Numbered from the stretch's first letter, positions 23,901 to 36,226 are shown. The stretch: DNA of 64,000 bases from Nymphaea colorata (GCF_008831285.2 NC_045139.1:35995706-36059705); one strand, 5' to 3'. Numbers and translations are program-made. The notes: generated from the letters alone by a model not told the origin.

Positions 23901-26900
23901 AACACGTATGAGCTATCCGTCTATACAAAAGCCGAGGCATAAATAAGTGAACAGGTTAGAGATGACAAAAAGTATATCTTATCAGAAAGAAGCCATGATC
24001 TCAATGGTTGGTCAAATAACATTGAGCATTAAGTTTTTATTACATTCTTGCTCAGTTGTCCAAATCGCAAGTCAGATACAAGTTGTTCAAGAGCCTAAAA
24101 AGACTGATCAGGACTAGCTAGTCCGACTATGTCCAAGCTGCTTAATATATTATGTGGAAATGAATACAAAAAAGTATAAACCTGTATAAATAATGCACAT
24201 ACATATTTATATAAACCTGTATAAATAACGCACATACATATTTATAGGTCAGTAATTAGTGGGCTGACCAATAACTAAGTTGACTAATTGACTAGCTTGA
24301 TCAACTAGTCACTAGTTTGAAGCACAAGTCAGTTGATACTTGATAACAAGCTCAACCGACTATCCAGGATTTTGACAATTAAGCATTCTAGTAACTTGAT
24401 CGTAGCAATCATTATGTTACCTGGCTCTTTATAAAGTCAACAAGAGTACCAGAACCAAGAATCCGCATTTCATCCTGCTGTGTTTGGTCAAGAAGAGTCC
24501 GTACAATACACAGCAAGCTCGTCGCAAAAAGTGGCCTGAGAGCATTTCCAAAATATGTTCAAGGGACACAACACAAGGATGCATCATAAGTAACGAAGGT
24601 CACAGAAAGCACCAAAGAAGAATCATTTTCATAGATTTACTTTCAAACAAGGACCTAGCTAGCTTCTGGTAGGTATAGTCTAAGAACAAAGAATACCATG
24701 AAAAAGGAAATCCAAGTCCCTCAATATGTCATAAGTAGCTCAACAAAAAGAACTGGTACATGCAAATATTGTTTGGGATTGTCATGCAAACAAGATAGCA
24801 TCTTATTTTGAGAAAGTTAACATGAAACTGTATTAGAAGTGGAAGGCCAGATACCTTCATTCCAAATGCATATACAGATCCATGCAGCAAAAGGATGGCT
24901 CTTCAATAAATTTGGTTAAGTAAGAAAGAGATTGTCCAACTTCTCCAACTTTTTTGTACACATGTTCCGTTTATCTCCACTTTTTTATTTACCAAATTAC
25001 TAAAACAATACTTTACATTCAACTTACTAACTGAAACCAAGACACTGGAGGAAACAAAGAAGGATGGCAGGAAGATAATCTCAAGAACACACCGGAGAAG
25101 GCTTTTTTGAACAGATATACAGCTCATATTTGAATTTAAAAGCCATAAAAAATTCTTTGTCATCACCTAGAGAGGTGATAATATGATATCAATGCAATCA
25201 GTTTCCTCTTGAGAATATAAAGTAAGCTATCCCTACAAGTTATCCTGGTTACACATGAATCAACTTTTAGTAATATTTTGACTAATTAAAATATAAAAGC
25301 ATAGTTGGTTTCACATATCACTGAGAGCAATATGCATAGACAAATCTAAGATCGAAAAGGAACTTACATTTGCTCCTTACAGGAGACTAACAGTTTTCTG
25401 TATATGCACAAGATAACTTTTACTGAATTGAAGTGCTCATTTCGCAAATCCTTATAGCATCTTTGCTCAAGGTGCTCCGTTATCTATAATGCAATGGTCC
25501 AGAAATTTGCAGTTAGAGAGCAAGCAATTTGGACTGGTTATGCAAAAAGGAATCTAAGGTTAGCAACATGGATGAATGGCTCAACATTAGGATCCTAAGC
25601 AAGAATTCAAAGTCATCATTAAATCATGTGTCAAGTGAAGACTGAACAAAAATCAGCACACAATCTCAAGATACATAAGTTGTGAAACAATCAATCAAAA
25701 ACATATTCATATTCCCCTACTTACGATACAAACGATCTTCAATTAATGAAAATTTGAGCAAGTAAAGATACAGATCTGAACATAAACGCAAACCTAGCAG
25801 TTAGTGATGAATACAACAAGGTGAGAATAGAATAAGGGGAGAACTACAAGGAGGAAAAACGAAAAAGGTCACTTAGTCATTCACAAATTAGACACAAGAA
25901 TGCATAGTAATTGGTTATACAAGAAACTCAGAGAACATCTTCTATAATTGCAGAAATAAAGCTATCAGTCCCCAGCAAACACATATTGTCACACAAAGAA
26001 AAAGGAGATTTTAGGACTGATCTGTGATGATATATGGCATTTACTAAAGTTAAGTGGAAGGATCAGACCAAAATTCTGAAAGCAACAAAATGATGAACTT
26101 CAGAAGACCATTAAGAGTGAAGAGATCTGAATGGTGTCTCATTTGCATATGTTCTGTTACACAAGTGGAAGTACAAAAAGCACAATTGAGTAGACAAAAG
26201 AAGTCATAAGCACCATTCACAGCCGAGCAACGGTAAGATGATTACAAAATCTCGAAGCTGCAAATGCCAACCACAGTAATCGGTGTAGGAGATACATTCT
26301 TATTACTGCAGAGATATCAGCTTATATTTGAATCTTATTGCACTTATTTCAGCATGTATAATAAATTTTGTTTTTCATGAAAGCAATGACAACCACCACA
26401 CGTTATACTTGATCAATAAAAATGATTTAATAAAGAAAAGGAGAAAAGAGAAAAAGGTTTCTTGAAGGAATATTTACCTTGGGCACGCGCATTGGATTTT
26501 TTGACGCATATTCACAGAGCTTAGCAATCTTCCTATCATTTATTTCAACTTCCTAAACAGGAAAACAGAAAAAGATTTAAGAAGAAGAAAAGAATAAAAA
26601 ATAACACTACTAGTGTAGGAAAAAATAGGCAAACCAAATCCTTCACAAAACATTGTCCTTAATTTGGTAATCAATTTATAGAAACAAGTGACAGAACCCT
26701 AGCGTGTTTTCACTGCTTAATATAAAAAACTTTGCTGCAAATTCACAGGACCGCGATATACTACTCACTTCTTTCCACATCATTAACATTACTTGTCTGA
26801 TTCAACAAACACATAAACTAAAAGAACCTTTTGCGTTCAAGTCAATTTGGTGAATGCTTCTTTTGCAACAAGCGCGTAAACTTGAATCACAATTGCCAAA

Positions 26901-27251
26901 GTCATCATTCGCAGACAATCCGTTTAACGTGTGAAAAAGTTGAATTATTAAACCCGGAAGCAAAATTTTAAACAGAGAAGTGAAACCAGCCTCAAGCGCA
27001 CCGAATTCATCATTTTATATCACGCACAATTGTAAAATTTTCCAATTCCAGAACGTCTAATTCTTCGAACAAGGAAATGTGAACAATAAAAGAAGAAGCC
27101 GCGATTGAGATTTCACCTGAGACCGCGGCAATATATCAGCTAGAAGCTTCTTGTACCGTTTCACAGGCTGCCTCGACCGCGCTCGCAACGAGGGACACAA
27201 GTAACAGAGGGTGCCGCACGCTGGTAATACCCTCCTCGACACCACCCCCAT
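8975..27251 (-). CDS. EFR3-like plasma-membrane scaffold protein (EFOP / SEMI-ROLLED LEAF 2 family), 19 exons
   Basis: Plant EFR3 proteins anchor the PI4K-alpha1 complex at the plasma membrane; the rice member SRL2 affects leaf rolling. Exons, minus strand: 27251-27117, 26552-26478, 25483-25368, 24535-24421, 23920-23792, 22097-22050, 19568-19366, 19254-19058, 18958-18666, 18137-17994, 17881-17438, 17033-16902, 16431-16356, 16254-16127, 16014-15814, 9934-9794, 9697-9569, 9426-9220, 9127-8975. They join in frame to 3,066 nt (1,021 residues), the usual family length. The N-terminus has Cys12/16/19 and a basic RARSRQPVKRYKKLL patch, the expected S-acylation/lipid anchor. An ARM/HEAT-type body follows. 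Conserved landmarks are SPSYWSRTCL, AIAHTYSLILFFSRAK, SLDDAFPLGAPLF, YDQMKNQCEALV-GKQQKMSVL and the C-terminal FRLPPASPYDKFLKAAG. Intron 10 has a GC donor, intron 14 a weak GTTTTC donor, and exon 8 a NAGNAG acceptor. Exon 11 is the least certain junction. Confidence 0.93.
10113..10484 (+). repeat. 5' LTR of the copia element (shared part)
   Basis: Starts TGTTAGAATA and contains a TATATATT box near 10222. It is identical to 15193-15564. The shared segment ends ...CCGCAGTT. The PBS lies 145 nt further right, so the true LTR may extend to the CA at 10627-10628. Confidence 0.88.
10482..10830 (+). repeat. Duplicated 146-bp leader segment flanking the primer-binding site
   Basis: Two identical 146-bp copies, 10482-10627 and 10685-10830, both starting GTTCACGTGCTGCC and ending CGCTGCCCTC. 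They are separated by 57 nt that contain the PBS. Only the left copy lies between the shared LTR sequence and the PBS. It is absent from the 3' LTR side. Confidence 0.92.
10629..10641 (+). other. Copia primer-binding site (initiator tRNA-Met)
   Basis: TGGTATCAGAGCC, the usual plant copia PBS, directly preceded by a CA dinucleotide at 10627-10628. Confidence 0.9.
10888..15198 (+). pseudogene. Copia gag-pol polyprotein, one internal stop
   Basis: A single frame of 1,437 codons is interrupted only by a TGA at 14890-14892, where the family normally has Trp; the frame is open again to the stop at 15196-15198. From the first Met: GAG (DNYLSWSAAL near residue 40), zinc knuckle CX2CX4HX4C at residues 257-270, protease DSGATH at 358-363, integrase HERLGH then CX2C and the D-D-E core (HSDVWG, RTDNAQEY, GVAERKNR), and reverse transcriptase (KARLVAKGFSQ, YVDDMIVTG at about 14220-14250). 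RNase H follows (SDADWAGC, SSAEAEYRA, then YCDNKSA beyond the stop). The stop removes the last ~100 residues of RNase H. Everything upstream looks intact. Start choice is the first in-frame Met after the leader; a Met five codons in is possible. Confidence 0.93.
15193..15564 (+). repeat. 3' LTR of the copia element, possibly truncated at its right end
   Basis: Identical to 10113-10484. It is preceded by the polypurine tract. The right end ...CCGCAGTT runs straight into intron sequence TTCCCAGCC without a clear terminal CA or target duplication. Confidence 0.9.
17882..17993 (-). other. GC-AG intron (intron 10 of the EFR3-like gene)
   Basis: The donor reads AAG|GCAAGG at 17993 and the acceptor ends TTCAG at 17882. 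The joint gives HGK then AFPEPLFHQLL in frame, matching the conserved family sequence. No GT donor nearby preserves this join. Confidence 0.8.
22338..22572 (+). mobile_element. Solo LTR (copia-type) in intron 5 of the EFR3-like gene
   Basis: 235 bp bounded by TGTTGA and TCAACA (perfect inverted ends) and flanked by the direct 5-bp duplication TAAAC (22333-22337 and 22573-22577). The interior has the TGGTTTTTTCC and GGGTTTTCCACGT blocks seen in copia R/U5 regions; a comparable GTGGTTTTTCACC / GGTTTTCCACGT pair occurs in the complete element. No internal domain remains, so it is a solo LTR from LTR-LTR recombination. Orientation is inferred from those blocks. Confidence 0.9.
24177..24245. repeat. 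34-bp tandem duplication in an intron
   Basis: Two copies of AAACCTGTATAAATAA(T/C)GCACATACATATTTAT-like sequence, one mismatch apart, lie head to tail within intron 4 of the EFR3-like gene. Confidence 0.75.
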
Positions 27252-27700
27252 TCACAAATACACAATCAAAATTGAAGAAGAATTGTCACGAAATCAAATA
27301 GACGATCAGAAGTTTATGGACTTGGCCCTTCAACGCCAATCCTGAATTGATTTTCGAGATGAGCACCAGCCTGCGCCAAATCAAGATCACCCACCCAAAA
27401 AAAAATCACGAAAATGGCAGCGAAAATTCTCGAAATTGTCGTCTCCAGGAGAAGAAAAAATAAGATAAAGATCAAAATAAGTAATTAGAAAGAAATCAAC
27501 AAATGGGCATTCATCTACGACAAAATTCACCTCTTCTGAGCCCTCCTAAGGGTGGGGAAAGAGGCTGGGCAGGCACTCACGGGAGCATAGGAACAACAAG
27601 GAGGACGCTCTGAAACAAGGACGTTCTGCTTTTGAAGAGAGAGAGAGAGAGAGAGAGAGAGGAAGAGGAATTTAATATATGAATTAATTACAATATTATG
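27252..27700 (-). promoter_or_regulatory. 5' flank of the EFR3-like gene with (GA)n tract
   Basis: Minus-strand upstream sequence. On that strand a CT-rich tract (27637-27662, GA on the plus strand) lies about 390 bp before the start codon. CT/GA tracts are common near plant transcription starts, so this may be core promoter or leader. No TATA box could be assigned with confidence. Confidence 0.35.
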
Positions 27701-28847
27701 AATTTGCTTCCGGTACATAGGATGCCTTCTATAATTCAGAGATGCAAAAACGCAAAAGACCAAAGTACCCGTGAGACTTTTCGAAAATGACGGCCCTCAC
27801 GATGAGTTGGTTGCGTTGAAAAAAGCGGTAGCTGTGAGTCGCCTTTGGCTTATGTGATCTGACGATTCTGCCCCTGTGATTTCTTTCAAATGACAACACG
27901 GTTTCAAATTCATGGGGCAGTTGACAAGTTTGACGAAGCCAATTATCTTTCAAATATATTCTTATTATTTTATTACATAAAATATTTTTATTGTTTGATT
28001 TTTTTTTTACATTTAAAATTTCTATCATTTATAAATGTATTATATCGAGCAAGGGTGATTAAACATACTGTTTAATGCAATGTATCGAAACAATGTGTTG
28101 TGGAACAAAGAAATTCATAAAAATGTCTTTTTAAATCAACTAAAAGTAATTTTATTTTTTAAAAATAATTAAAATATTAATATGTGGTAACATTTATTTT
28201 TATGGATCGCCGAATTAAATTTGACTAACCCCATGAGAGTAGACTAATTCAAGCATATTTTTTTGGAGAGGGGCGAAGTCAGGGAGGCTTGCATTGGCCC
28301 TGACCCACTTCAAATTTTTTAAAAAAATATATTTAAATTTTTAAAATTTTTAATTAAAACTTAGAAACTTTAATTCAGATTTTTTTATGAAAATTTTTTG
28401 ATGTCCCTATTGAACATGACTGAACGACATGGGTCGGACCGACCATTTTTCCGGCCAGCTAGATGAAAATAATCGAAAAATTATGATTTAGTTGACTTTA
28501 TTTTTAATTTTATTATTTCCAACCACGTAGTATAAATGGTTGAGGTAGTCTAAGATGGGCGAGCTCAGTGCAAGCTGGATGGCTGAAAAATGGTTATTTA
28601 TTTATTTATTTATGGTCTCGCTTATAATAAAAACAAGTAAGACCAAGATTTTGATAAACTTATTTGCCAACAACTTGGGCCACATGCAAAATCTGAAAGC
28701 TTTTGGATGATCTAAACATCATTGGTTTCAAAAAAAACTTAATTTAAAAAAAAACCCCGGTTTTTAAAAGAAAAAGTGAATAACATAAGGTTTTTTATGA
28801 TATATAAATGCACATAAACTAATTTTAAAAACTCATAAAAAAAACTT
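27701..28847. other. Gene-poor AT-rich sequence
   Basis: No gene recognised. Part (about 28266-28440) starts with GGGGCGAAGTCAGGGAGG and resembles the GGCGGAGTCA hAT-like MITE family found further right, but its ends are not clear. Confidence 0.4.
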
Positions 28848-29106
28848 GGGATGTTTGGATGGCACCCTGAAACCAGGTTTTTGGAGTGTTTAGGCGTCGC
28901 CAAAATCGGGTTTGAGGAAAACCCAATTTTAGCAAAACTTGGTTTTAGAAAATGGAGTGAAAAACTCGAACCACCTTAGATTATTCATAAAAAATCAGGT
29001 TTTCAGCACCGCGACAAATAAACCAAGTTTTTGAAACTCGTTAAAGAACTTAGTTTTCATAAATTCATAAAACCGAGTTAGAAGAGGGTGTTATCCAAAC
29101 ATCTCC
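28848..29106. mobile_element. Second copy of the Tourist-like MITE
   Basis: Inverted ends GGGATGTTTGGATGGCACCC and the complement of GGGTGTTATCCAAACATCTCC. The internal sequence aligns with 2171-2453 (GGTTTT-GTGTTT, GCAAAACTTGG, TTATCCATAAAAAA and related blocks). The target duplication is not clear, and the copy is more degraded. Confidence 0.7.
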
Positions 29107-29170
29107 TTGATTTTTACAAAACTCGGTTTTTGCACCCACTAACACTAAATATTTCCTCTTGGTCACAATT

Positions 29171-29698
29171 AGGGGTGAACAAGAGCCGAGTCTAGTCAGC
29201 TCAAGCTCGGCTTGACTAATGAAACCTCGAGCTCAACTTGGGTCGAGCTCGAAAATAGATCGATGGAAGTAACTCGAGCTCAACTCGGGAGTTACGTGTT
29301 GAGTTCGAGCTCGACTCGATTAAGGTTCGACCAACTTGTTTGAATTAAATTGATATTCATTGTTACGTATTGAGTTTGAGCTCGACTCAATTAAAACTCG
29401 ACAAATTTGTTTGAATAGAATTGATATTTATCGTTACGTGTTGAACTCGAGCTCAACTCGATTAAGGCTCAACAAATTCGTAAACTCGTTTGAATATATT
29501 GACTTGATTAAGGCTCGACAAACTCGATTAAAGCTTGAGCTCGACTTAGCAGTTACGTGTTGAGCTCGAACTCAACTCGCTTATTTGAACGAGGCGACTC
29601 ATGAACTCGAGCTCCAATCGTTAAGCAAATGACTGTACTCGAACTTATTCACGAACGGAGCTTTAACGAGTCGAGCTCGATTGTTGATTCACAACCTA
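29171..29698. mobile_element. hAT-like MITE with internal 'GAGCTCGACTCG' repeats
   Basis: Begins TAGGGGTGAACAAGAGCCGAG and ends with a partly matching inverted end (GTTGATTCACAACCTA). The interior has three to four imperfect repeats of about 100 bp containing GTTACGTGTTGAG, GAGCTCGACTCGATTAA and TCGACAAA-TTTG. Its left end resembles the 36295-36733 element. Right boundary is approximate. Confidence 0.55.
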
Positions 29699-29699
29699 T

Positions 29700-30660
29700 T
29701 TAATTGAATCGGCCGATACAATGAATCCATAGCTGGTCAATTTTGAGAAGGAATCCGATTCGCCAGGATGTGGTCCACTTTCGTAGCTTATACGCTTTTA
29801 TAGCTGTCTGGTCCAATTTCAAAAGACTTCGGATCTTGAGCCAACTTTAAATATCCGTATCGGTTCATATATAGGATTGTGTATCGCTTTTATTTTTTCA
29901 ATTTTGACATGTAAAAACAATTTTAAATATTATAAATTAATTTTTAAAATAAAAATAAATAAAATTATAAACCTGTATCATTTTCAACCGGTATTAACAA
30001 TATTTGGTGCAATTTCTCTAATTAAATGTTGGTCAATATTAGCCATGTCTTTTTGATCTTGACAGCCACAAAAGCAATAAAAGCCATGAAAGTGAAAAAG
30101 AAAAAAACAAAAGAGGCAAAGGCAAACAAAGCGTCGGCTTCCAGAGATGCTCTGTTTGTTTTGATATATTTAATATGCTCATTATGATTAGTCCTTGTTG
30201 GCCAACCACCTTGTTATAAAGGTGTCAATGTATAAGATAAGTCAAAATCATTTTAGGGTAAGTTGATGAAATATTTTCTTAGTGGTAGTCTTTTATGAGT
30301 TTGTATAGGAAGACAACACTCTTGATGGTATATAAAGATTAATATCTCAAGTGGTAATTATAGAGTTTAGGGTGAGCAGGAAGAGCTAGCGGCCGGATAG
30401 AAAGCCGAAACTCCCACCCAACCCTTTTTTTCCTTTAAGGTATAGGGCCTAGTTTTGGTGTTTTGAATGCTGCTGCTTCAACTTGCATATCAGTGACCCT
30501 CTTTTGCAGTACAAAAGGTTAATGCCCCTAACACTAAAAATAGAGATTGTTCGACTACCAACGCCACCAAGTTATGAGAGTATTGCTTCAACTTCTTTAG
30601 GATTTTAGTTGAAGAAGCCATTTAAATCTTGTTTGATAACCTCAAATCTCAAAAGTCGAA
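29700..30660. other. Gene-poor stretch with a dispersed repeat
   Basis: No gene recognised. About 30365-30590 belongs to the GGTGAG... repeat family also seen at 7795-8110, sharing the CATATCAGTGACCCT and GTTAATGCC blocks. Confidence 0.45.
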
Positions 30661-30662
30661 AT

Positions 30663-30842
30663 CAGTGGCGGAGCCACATGGTGACTGATGTGGGCAACTG
30701 CCCCCACCAGCTTCACAAAGTTTATTTGTTTTTACATTAGCTATTTGATATATTTTAGTGTTTATATATATAGGTGCCCCAAAAAGCATAAAACTTGTTG
30801 AATTAATGCCCACACCAGTCAAAATTTCTGACTACGCTAGTG
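30663..30842. mobile_element. hAT-like MITE with perfect 8-bp target duplication
   Basis: 180 bp flanked by GTCGAAAT on both sides (30655-30662 and 30843-30850). Ends are CAGTGGCGGAGCCACA and the complement of CTACGCTAGTG. It carries the GTGGGCAACTGCCC block shared with copies at 31843, 59283 and 61664. An 8-bp duplication and CAGNGGCG ends fit a non-autonomous hAT element. Confidence 0.88.
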
Positions 30843-31410
30843 GTCGAAATTGATCTGAAGTCCATGCCACTCATGATCCACAATTCAAACAAACAAGGGA
30901 TTTCAGTAATGTGGATTTCATATTCATAATATATATGAAAGAGTCCGAATCTACGTCTGAGGGAGGGGGATAGTAGACTAATCCAGATCCATGGATTTGA
31001 GATCCTCAACAATTAGAGGCCGCTCCAAATATTTGCACTTTGAGCTATGCCAAGCCCCTATGCTCCAACTTCAACTCGTCTACGGATAGCTTTGGCATGT
31101 GCAATGAGTGATTACAAAGTAACCAAAGCATGACCTAAAAGTTTTCACAATTTAAACAACATTTGTAATAACCCGGCTCACTCTTGGGCTCGAGCATCTA
31201 GTTCGGTAGATTTCAACCCGCCCTCTAATAGTTTCAGCTTCAACCCCAACAAGACTAAGAACCATAACAACCATCTATTTTAGTAACTTCATTTATAAGC
31301 CCTTGAAGATCCATCACAATCTTGAATACGAGATTAAATTTCGAGGGTGTTACAACATTGCATTACTTAAATAAACAAATATTTGAATATCTATATGAAA
31401 ATAAATAAAC

Positions 31411-32050
31411 GTTTTGAGGCTGGTGCGGGCAACTGCCCACACTGACCAAGATGTGGCTCCACCTTGCTTGAGCACAACACTGGAATCACAAGCTAACAAA
31501 AGTTGAGTAAAAAGCAAACAACTTTGTTGGGTGTGGGGGTAAACGCTAAAGTCTTTGTGTGTGTGGCCTTTGATGGGTACCATCATTGTCATTCATAAAG
31601 GAGGGTGGCAAGCCTGGCTTGAGTGAAAGCTCTATTTGGTGAAGTTTCAGGTCAATGAATGAGGGAGGTGGGGTGGGGCCACATGTGGTCACATGCCCAC
31701 TCAAAAGGGGAACTTGAGAGAGGAAGCCTAATTGCTAATTTGTTGGCTCCACATTTTCCTTCATAAAAAGGCATCTGCATATGACTGGTAGGTTTTATGG
31801 CCTTTTGTCCAACATGTTACTGACTGCCAGTCTTCTGTATGACAGAGGCGGAGCTACAATGTGGCTGGTGTGGGCAATTGCCCACACCAGCCCACAACAT
31901 TTACTTTATTTACACATATAAACTTCATCAATTTTTAGTTTTTTTATATGTGAGTGCCCCTTAGAGTTTGAAATTTAAACCTACAGTGCCCCTCAATTAA
32001 ATTTTTTTAACTGCCCCAGTAGGACTCTCTTCTAGGAAAAAAAAAAAAAA
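31411..32050. repeat. Degraded members of the GGCGGAGC/GTGGGCAATTGCCCAC family
   Basis: One partial copy lies near 31411-31475 in reverse (GTGGGC, CCACACTGACCAAGATGTGGCTCCACC). A fuller one starts at 31843 (CAGAGGCGGAGCTACA) with GTGTGGGCAATTGCCCACAC and GTGCCCCT blocks, but its right end is lost near 32010-32040. Confidence 0.6.
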
Positions 32051-32199
32051 GAGAACTAATTTCTAGGGATATAGCGTAGCGGGTCGGGCCAAAATGCAAT
32101 AGTAAGGTATGTATATGTTTTGGTTCCCATGAACATTAGCTCCTTAGGCCTTATAATGTGAGTTGTAGCATCAAATTGATGCTGCATTGGCGCCACAAT

Positions 32200-32362
32200 C
32201 AAGGGCGGAGTCAGAAATTTTTCATGAGGGAGAGCCAAATTAAAGTTTCTAAATTTTTTCGTGGGGTCAAAACATCATTTTTCAAATTTTTTATATAAAA
32301 TAAGTGAAATTTTCTAAAATTTATATGAAGCCAAGACCCATGCCCCCCTGGCTCCACCCCTG
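32200..32362. mobile_element. hAT-like MITE, GGCGGAGTCA type
   Basis: Left end CAAGGGCGGAGTCAGA; right end CTGGCTCCACCCCTG, a near-perfect inverted end. The flanks GCCACAAT and GCCACACC match at 6 of 8 positions, consistent with an aged 8-bp duplication. The interior is AT-rich and non-coding. Confidence 0.75.
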
Positions 32363-32722
32363 GCCACACCCACTGCAACACAACCCAAGATCTAGAAGGT
32401 ATGGAAAAAGGGAGGGTGACTTCAGTTTTTTTTTGGGTAGATGGCCTCTTGCTCACCTAAAAGAAAAGAAAGAGATTATAAGATAAGTATAGAATGTTGA
32501 TATTTTGGATATAAATGCCCATATTTTGATTATTGAGATAACATCTAGTGTAATATACAGAACCTAGTTTCATCCAATTACAAAAATTAATAAGAAAAAA
32601 CACCCAAAAACTCCAACCTTTTGCCTGTCCATCTCTCCCTCTACATAGCCAGTCCTATTTTAAAAATGGTTTATATATATATAAAAGAGGAAGAGAGAGA
32701 GACTTTAGAGTAGGATCTAGTG

Positions 32723-32876
<154 letters not shown>

Positions 32877-32879
32877 CTT

Positions 32880-35800
32880 TTCAAAGTCACCTAGCTATCT
32901 AAGCAACCCGCTTTAGAAAAAAAGTAAGCGTGGGGCCTAAAAAAGATATGAGTGGGCCGTAAAACATAATACATGCCGCAGATTAATGTGACACATCTAA
33001 AGGCGAAATCAAAAAATTTATGTAGGGAAAGCCCATTCAATTTTTGGGAGGGATTGAATACTCAAGTGCACGTCAAGTAATTTGGCCCCCCTACATGACA
33101 TGCACCCTCACTGCCAGGAGATATGTAGGGAAAACCATTTAATTTGTGGGAGGGATTGAATGCTTGAAGGCACATCAAGTAATTCGGCCGGGCCCCGGCC
33201 CCGGCCCCCTACATGACACAGCCCTTACTGCTGGGCACGTGGAGGGGCGGGGCCGAACTCGGTGCACCCTCGAGCATTTACACCGCTCTATGCTTTTTTT
33301 TGTTTGTTATTAAGTGACATTGAACAAAATGTCATCTTCTTTTGGGGATCATTTTTCAAAGATTTTTTCTTGTTTTTTTATTGTAATTTTTCAAAGATTG
33401 GATCCAAGTCTGTTTAATCATGCCAAATATGCATGCATGTGAGTTGCCCCCTTCAATTATTAATTTTTTTTTATATTTGTGGCTCTCTGACCAAAATTTC
33501 TAGGTCTGTCACTACTTTGGATCCTCTTTGAACCATTTCTATCTAAACCCAAATCTGACTGCAAATTTAATGAGAACTTTTTACCTAAAATCCAAAGGAG
33601 TGAAATTCTATGAAGCTCTAAACCTGCACTGAATCCAAACCTGCTTGTATTCCTCTTATGTCAGATCTCCATCCACTTAGGACTCAAAAAAGAGACAGTG
33701 CTCCACTTATGACTCAAAAGGAGACCGTGCTTATTGCACCACGATTTTGAATAATAAGAGAGATTTCAAGAAATGGCTAATCTATTCACTCTATTAATAA
33801 CCGAGTCAGCCGTGTTTTTTTTTTTTTCGGGCCTGAACTCAGGCCCAAGTCGAGCTAGTTACCGGGTACCCACCGGCTACCCGGCCTGGTGCCCAGCCTT
33901 AGTAACATGCATCTTTTTGTAACCTTATTTTCAAAATTTTCAATTTTAACTTGATTTTAAAGCTAAAATTTCAGAAAATATGGATAGAAAGCGAATGTGG
34001 GTCTAGTAGGGCCCGATTTTAATCACACCGTTAAGTTGTTAACAGTTGTTATCAAAGGATGTTTGTGTGAAAGGAACTCAAAAAGGTGAGGCTCTTTTAT
34101 AAAGTTTATGAATAAATAAGTTGACGGAGAAATAAAGATGAGATATTCATCATCTGCATTGAAAGGGATGCCGTGATATATGAAGTGCTTCGCCATTAAT
34201 GGCGACGCCCACAGACACTGACCACTCCTTTTCCGGTGAAACGCGGAATAAAAAACGACTCACGGACCATGCTTTGGATCTTTATTCCGATTCCTAAATG
34301 CTACAAACAAAGGGCAGGTCGCTTTTGGAACACGTTTCCGGCTGTTTTTCAGTGCACGGATCCCCAGATTGCCGGGATGATTTTTGCCGAATTTTATGAT
34401 TTGATTTTTTTTTTTATAATGAATCTGCAAACATGTATGTAAACTATTTTAAGTTTTATAAAATCTTATTCGCTCAGTTAAATAATAATCATTTTTCCAT
34501 ATTCAAAGCATTTGAAAGCAAAAATGTCATTCTTAAAATAAAAAAAAGGTAGAAAGTTAAAAGTAAAAGGCATTGTAAAAACAAATAGCAGTTGATTTCT
34601 CCTATCATGACATTTTAAAAATTAATATACAAGATGCCATCCAGTGAACTCAACCATATAAATGTACTTGGACTTTTGAAAAAAAAAAATCTAATGAATT
34701 ATTTTACATCAAGTTCTTTGGCTGTACTGCATCATGTACACGAATAATGTAGAAGATTGCAATGTTTGATGAAACTACACAGGCTTAGTAAATTAAGTAA
34801 GAGAATATATTCATAACCTTGCTGATCACTGCAAATCATTACAAGCCAAACTTAAAAAAAGATAAAGATTACTATTGAAATAAAACAGATAAATAATGTA
34901 TACAAAAAAAAAACACATATGTAGAAGCCTATCTAAATTAGAATTTCCAGACGAAAGCAAAGATTTTGTTTGGATAATAGAATCAAATGGTTCAGAAAGA
35001 AGTTACAGATCAGTATTAAAATGTTGATATAAAGATAACCCACACGAATACTTGCGTAGATACCATTGAGGAAGCTTTGAAGAAAATCAAAACAAATGGT
35101 ATCATTATATTTACTCGCAATCCCAGAAAACAAAAGAAGGCACCATGGAAGAAATATATAAAGTTGCTGGAGACTCTGGCACAACCGGTGAAATTACCAC
35201 AAACCAGACCTATCAAAGACAAAATAGACAAAATACTCGGCCAGGCAAGCCTAAGAGAATACTATAAATTAATGCAAAAATATCCAGAACACAACTACTC
35301 CGTATGTTTCAAGGTGCAAGAAGCATGTGAAGTACAGTTACACTAATAATGAGCAACATACAAAAGTTCTTTGGTCGTTATAACGTCTATAATGAATTAT
35401 TTTAAGCTGGCAGACGACTAGTTTGTGTTTTGAATTGTCTGTGTCAACTTCTAATACTCCAAAAGACACCAAAAGCAGACCTGATACTCTAAGGGGATGC
35501 GGAGAAGGGTGGCAGCCATGGCCGTCGAGTGGTAAGTAGAAGTTGGTTCGGAGTTAATACGATCGTCAGCTTATTGGAACCGGTTTGGAGTACTAAGCTC
35601 AAACTGGCCAAACCCGGCCTCGACATGCATGGCCCGGGTGTGACCCAAGCTCGAGCCAGGCCCACAGAGTAACGACTGAATTGAATCTGAAACTAAATAA
35701 AAGACTTTCCTTTTGTATGCTAAAGAAATTCCATCCTCAATTAGTCGATTTGCATATCATATCAGAGATTATCCCAGTTTTTCTGGATATAAAAGTGGGA

Positions 35801-36130
35801 ATATTGATCCAGAAGGTAGCTGTTGCCAGTAACATAGCATGTGGGACTCAATAATGGCGTCGACGGCCATGGGTCGACCTCAAGCTTGCAGACAGAGTCT
35901 GTGCACCCCACCCTCCACAACGTTTCTCTCGTTGCAGGCATGGGACAAAGTTTAGGGATCATCCATTGTCCAGTCCACTCGGAATATTGGAGGACGACAA
36001 GAATATGCTTAACCAAGGGAGGTTTTGCCTGCTCATTCCGAAGCATCAAGAAGATGAAAAGTGCACCAACATGGCACTTGTGCTCTCAATAATACTCCCC
36101 ACTAGGTTTGATTTGAGCAATTCGGTGTGC

Positions 36131-36173
<43 letters not shown>

Positions 36174-36183
36174 ATTGTATTAG

Positions 36184-36226
<43 letters not shown>

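Noticed and set aside
34236..34442. 68-codon plus frame (IFIPIPKCYKQRAGRFWN...)
   Set aside because: Short, no homologue recognised, within repeat-rich gene-free sequence.
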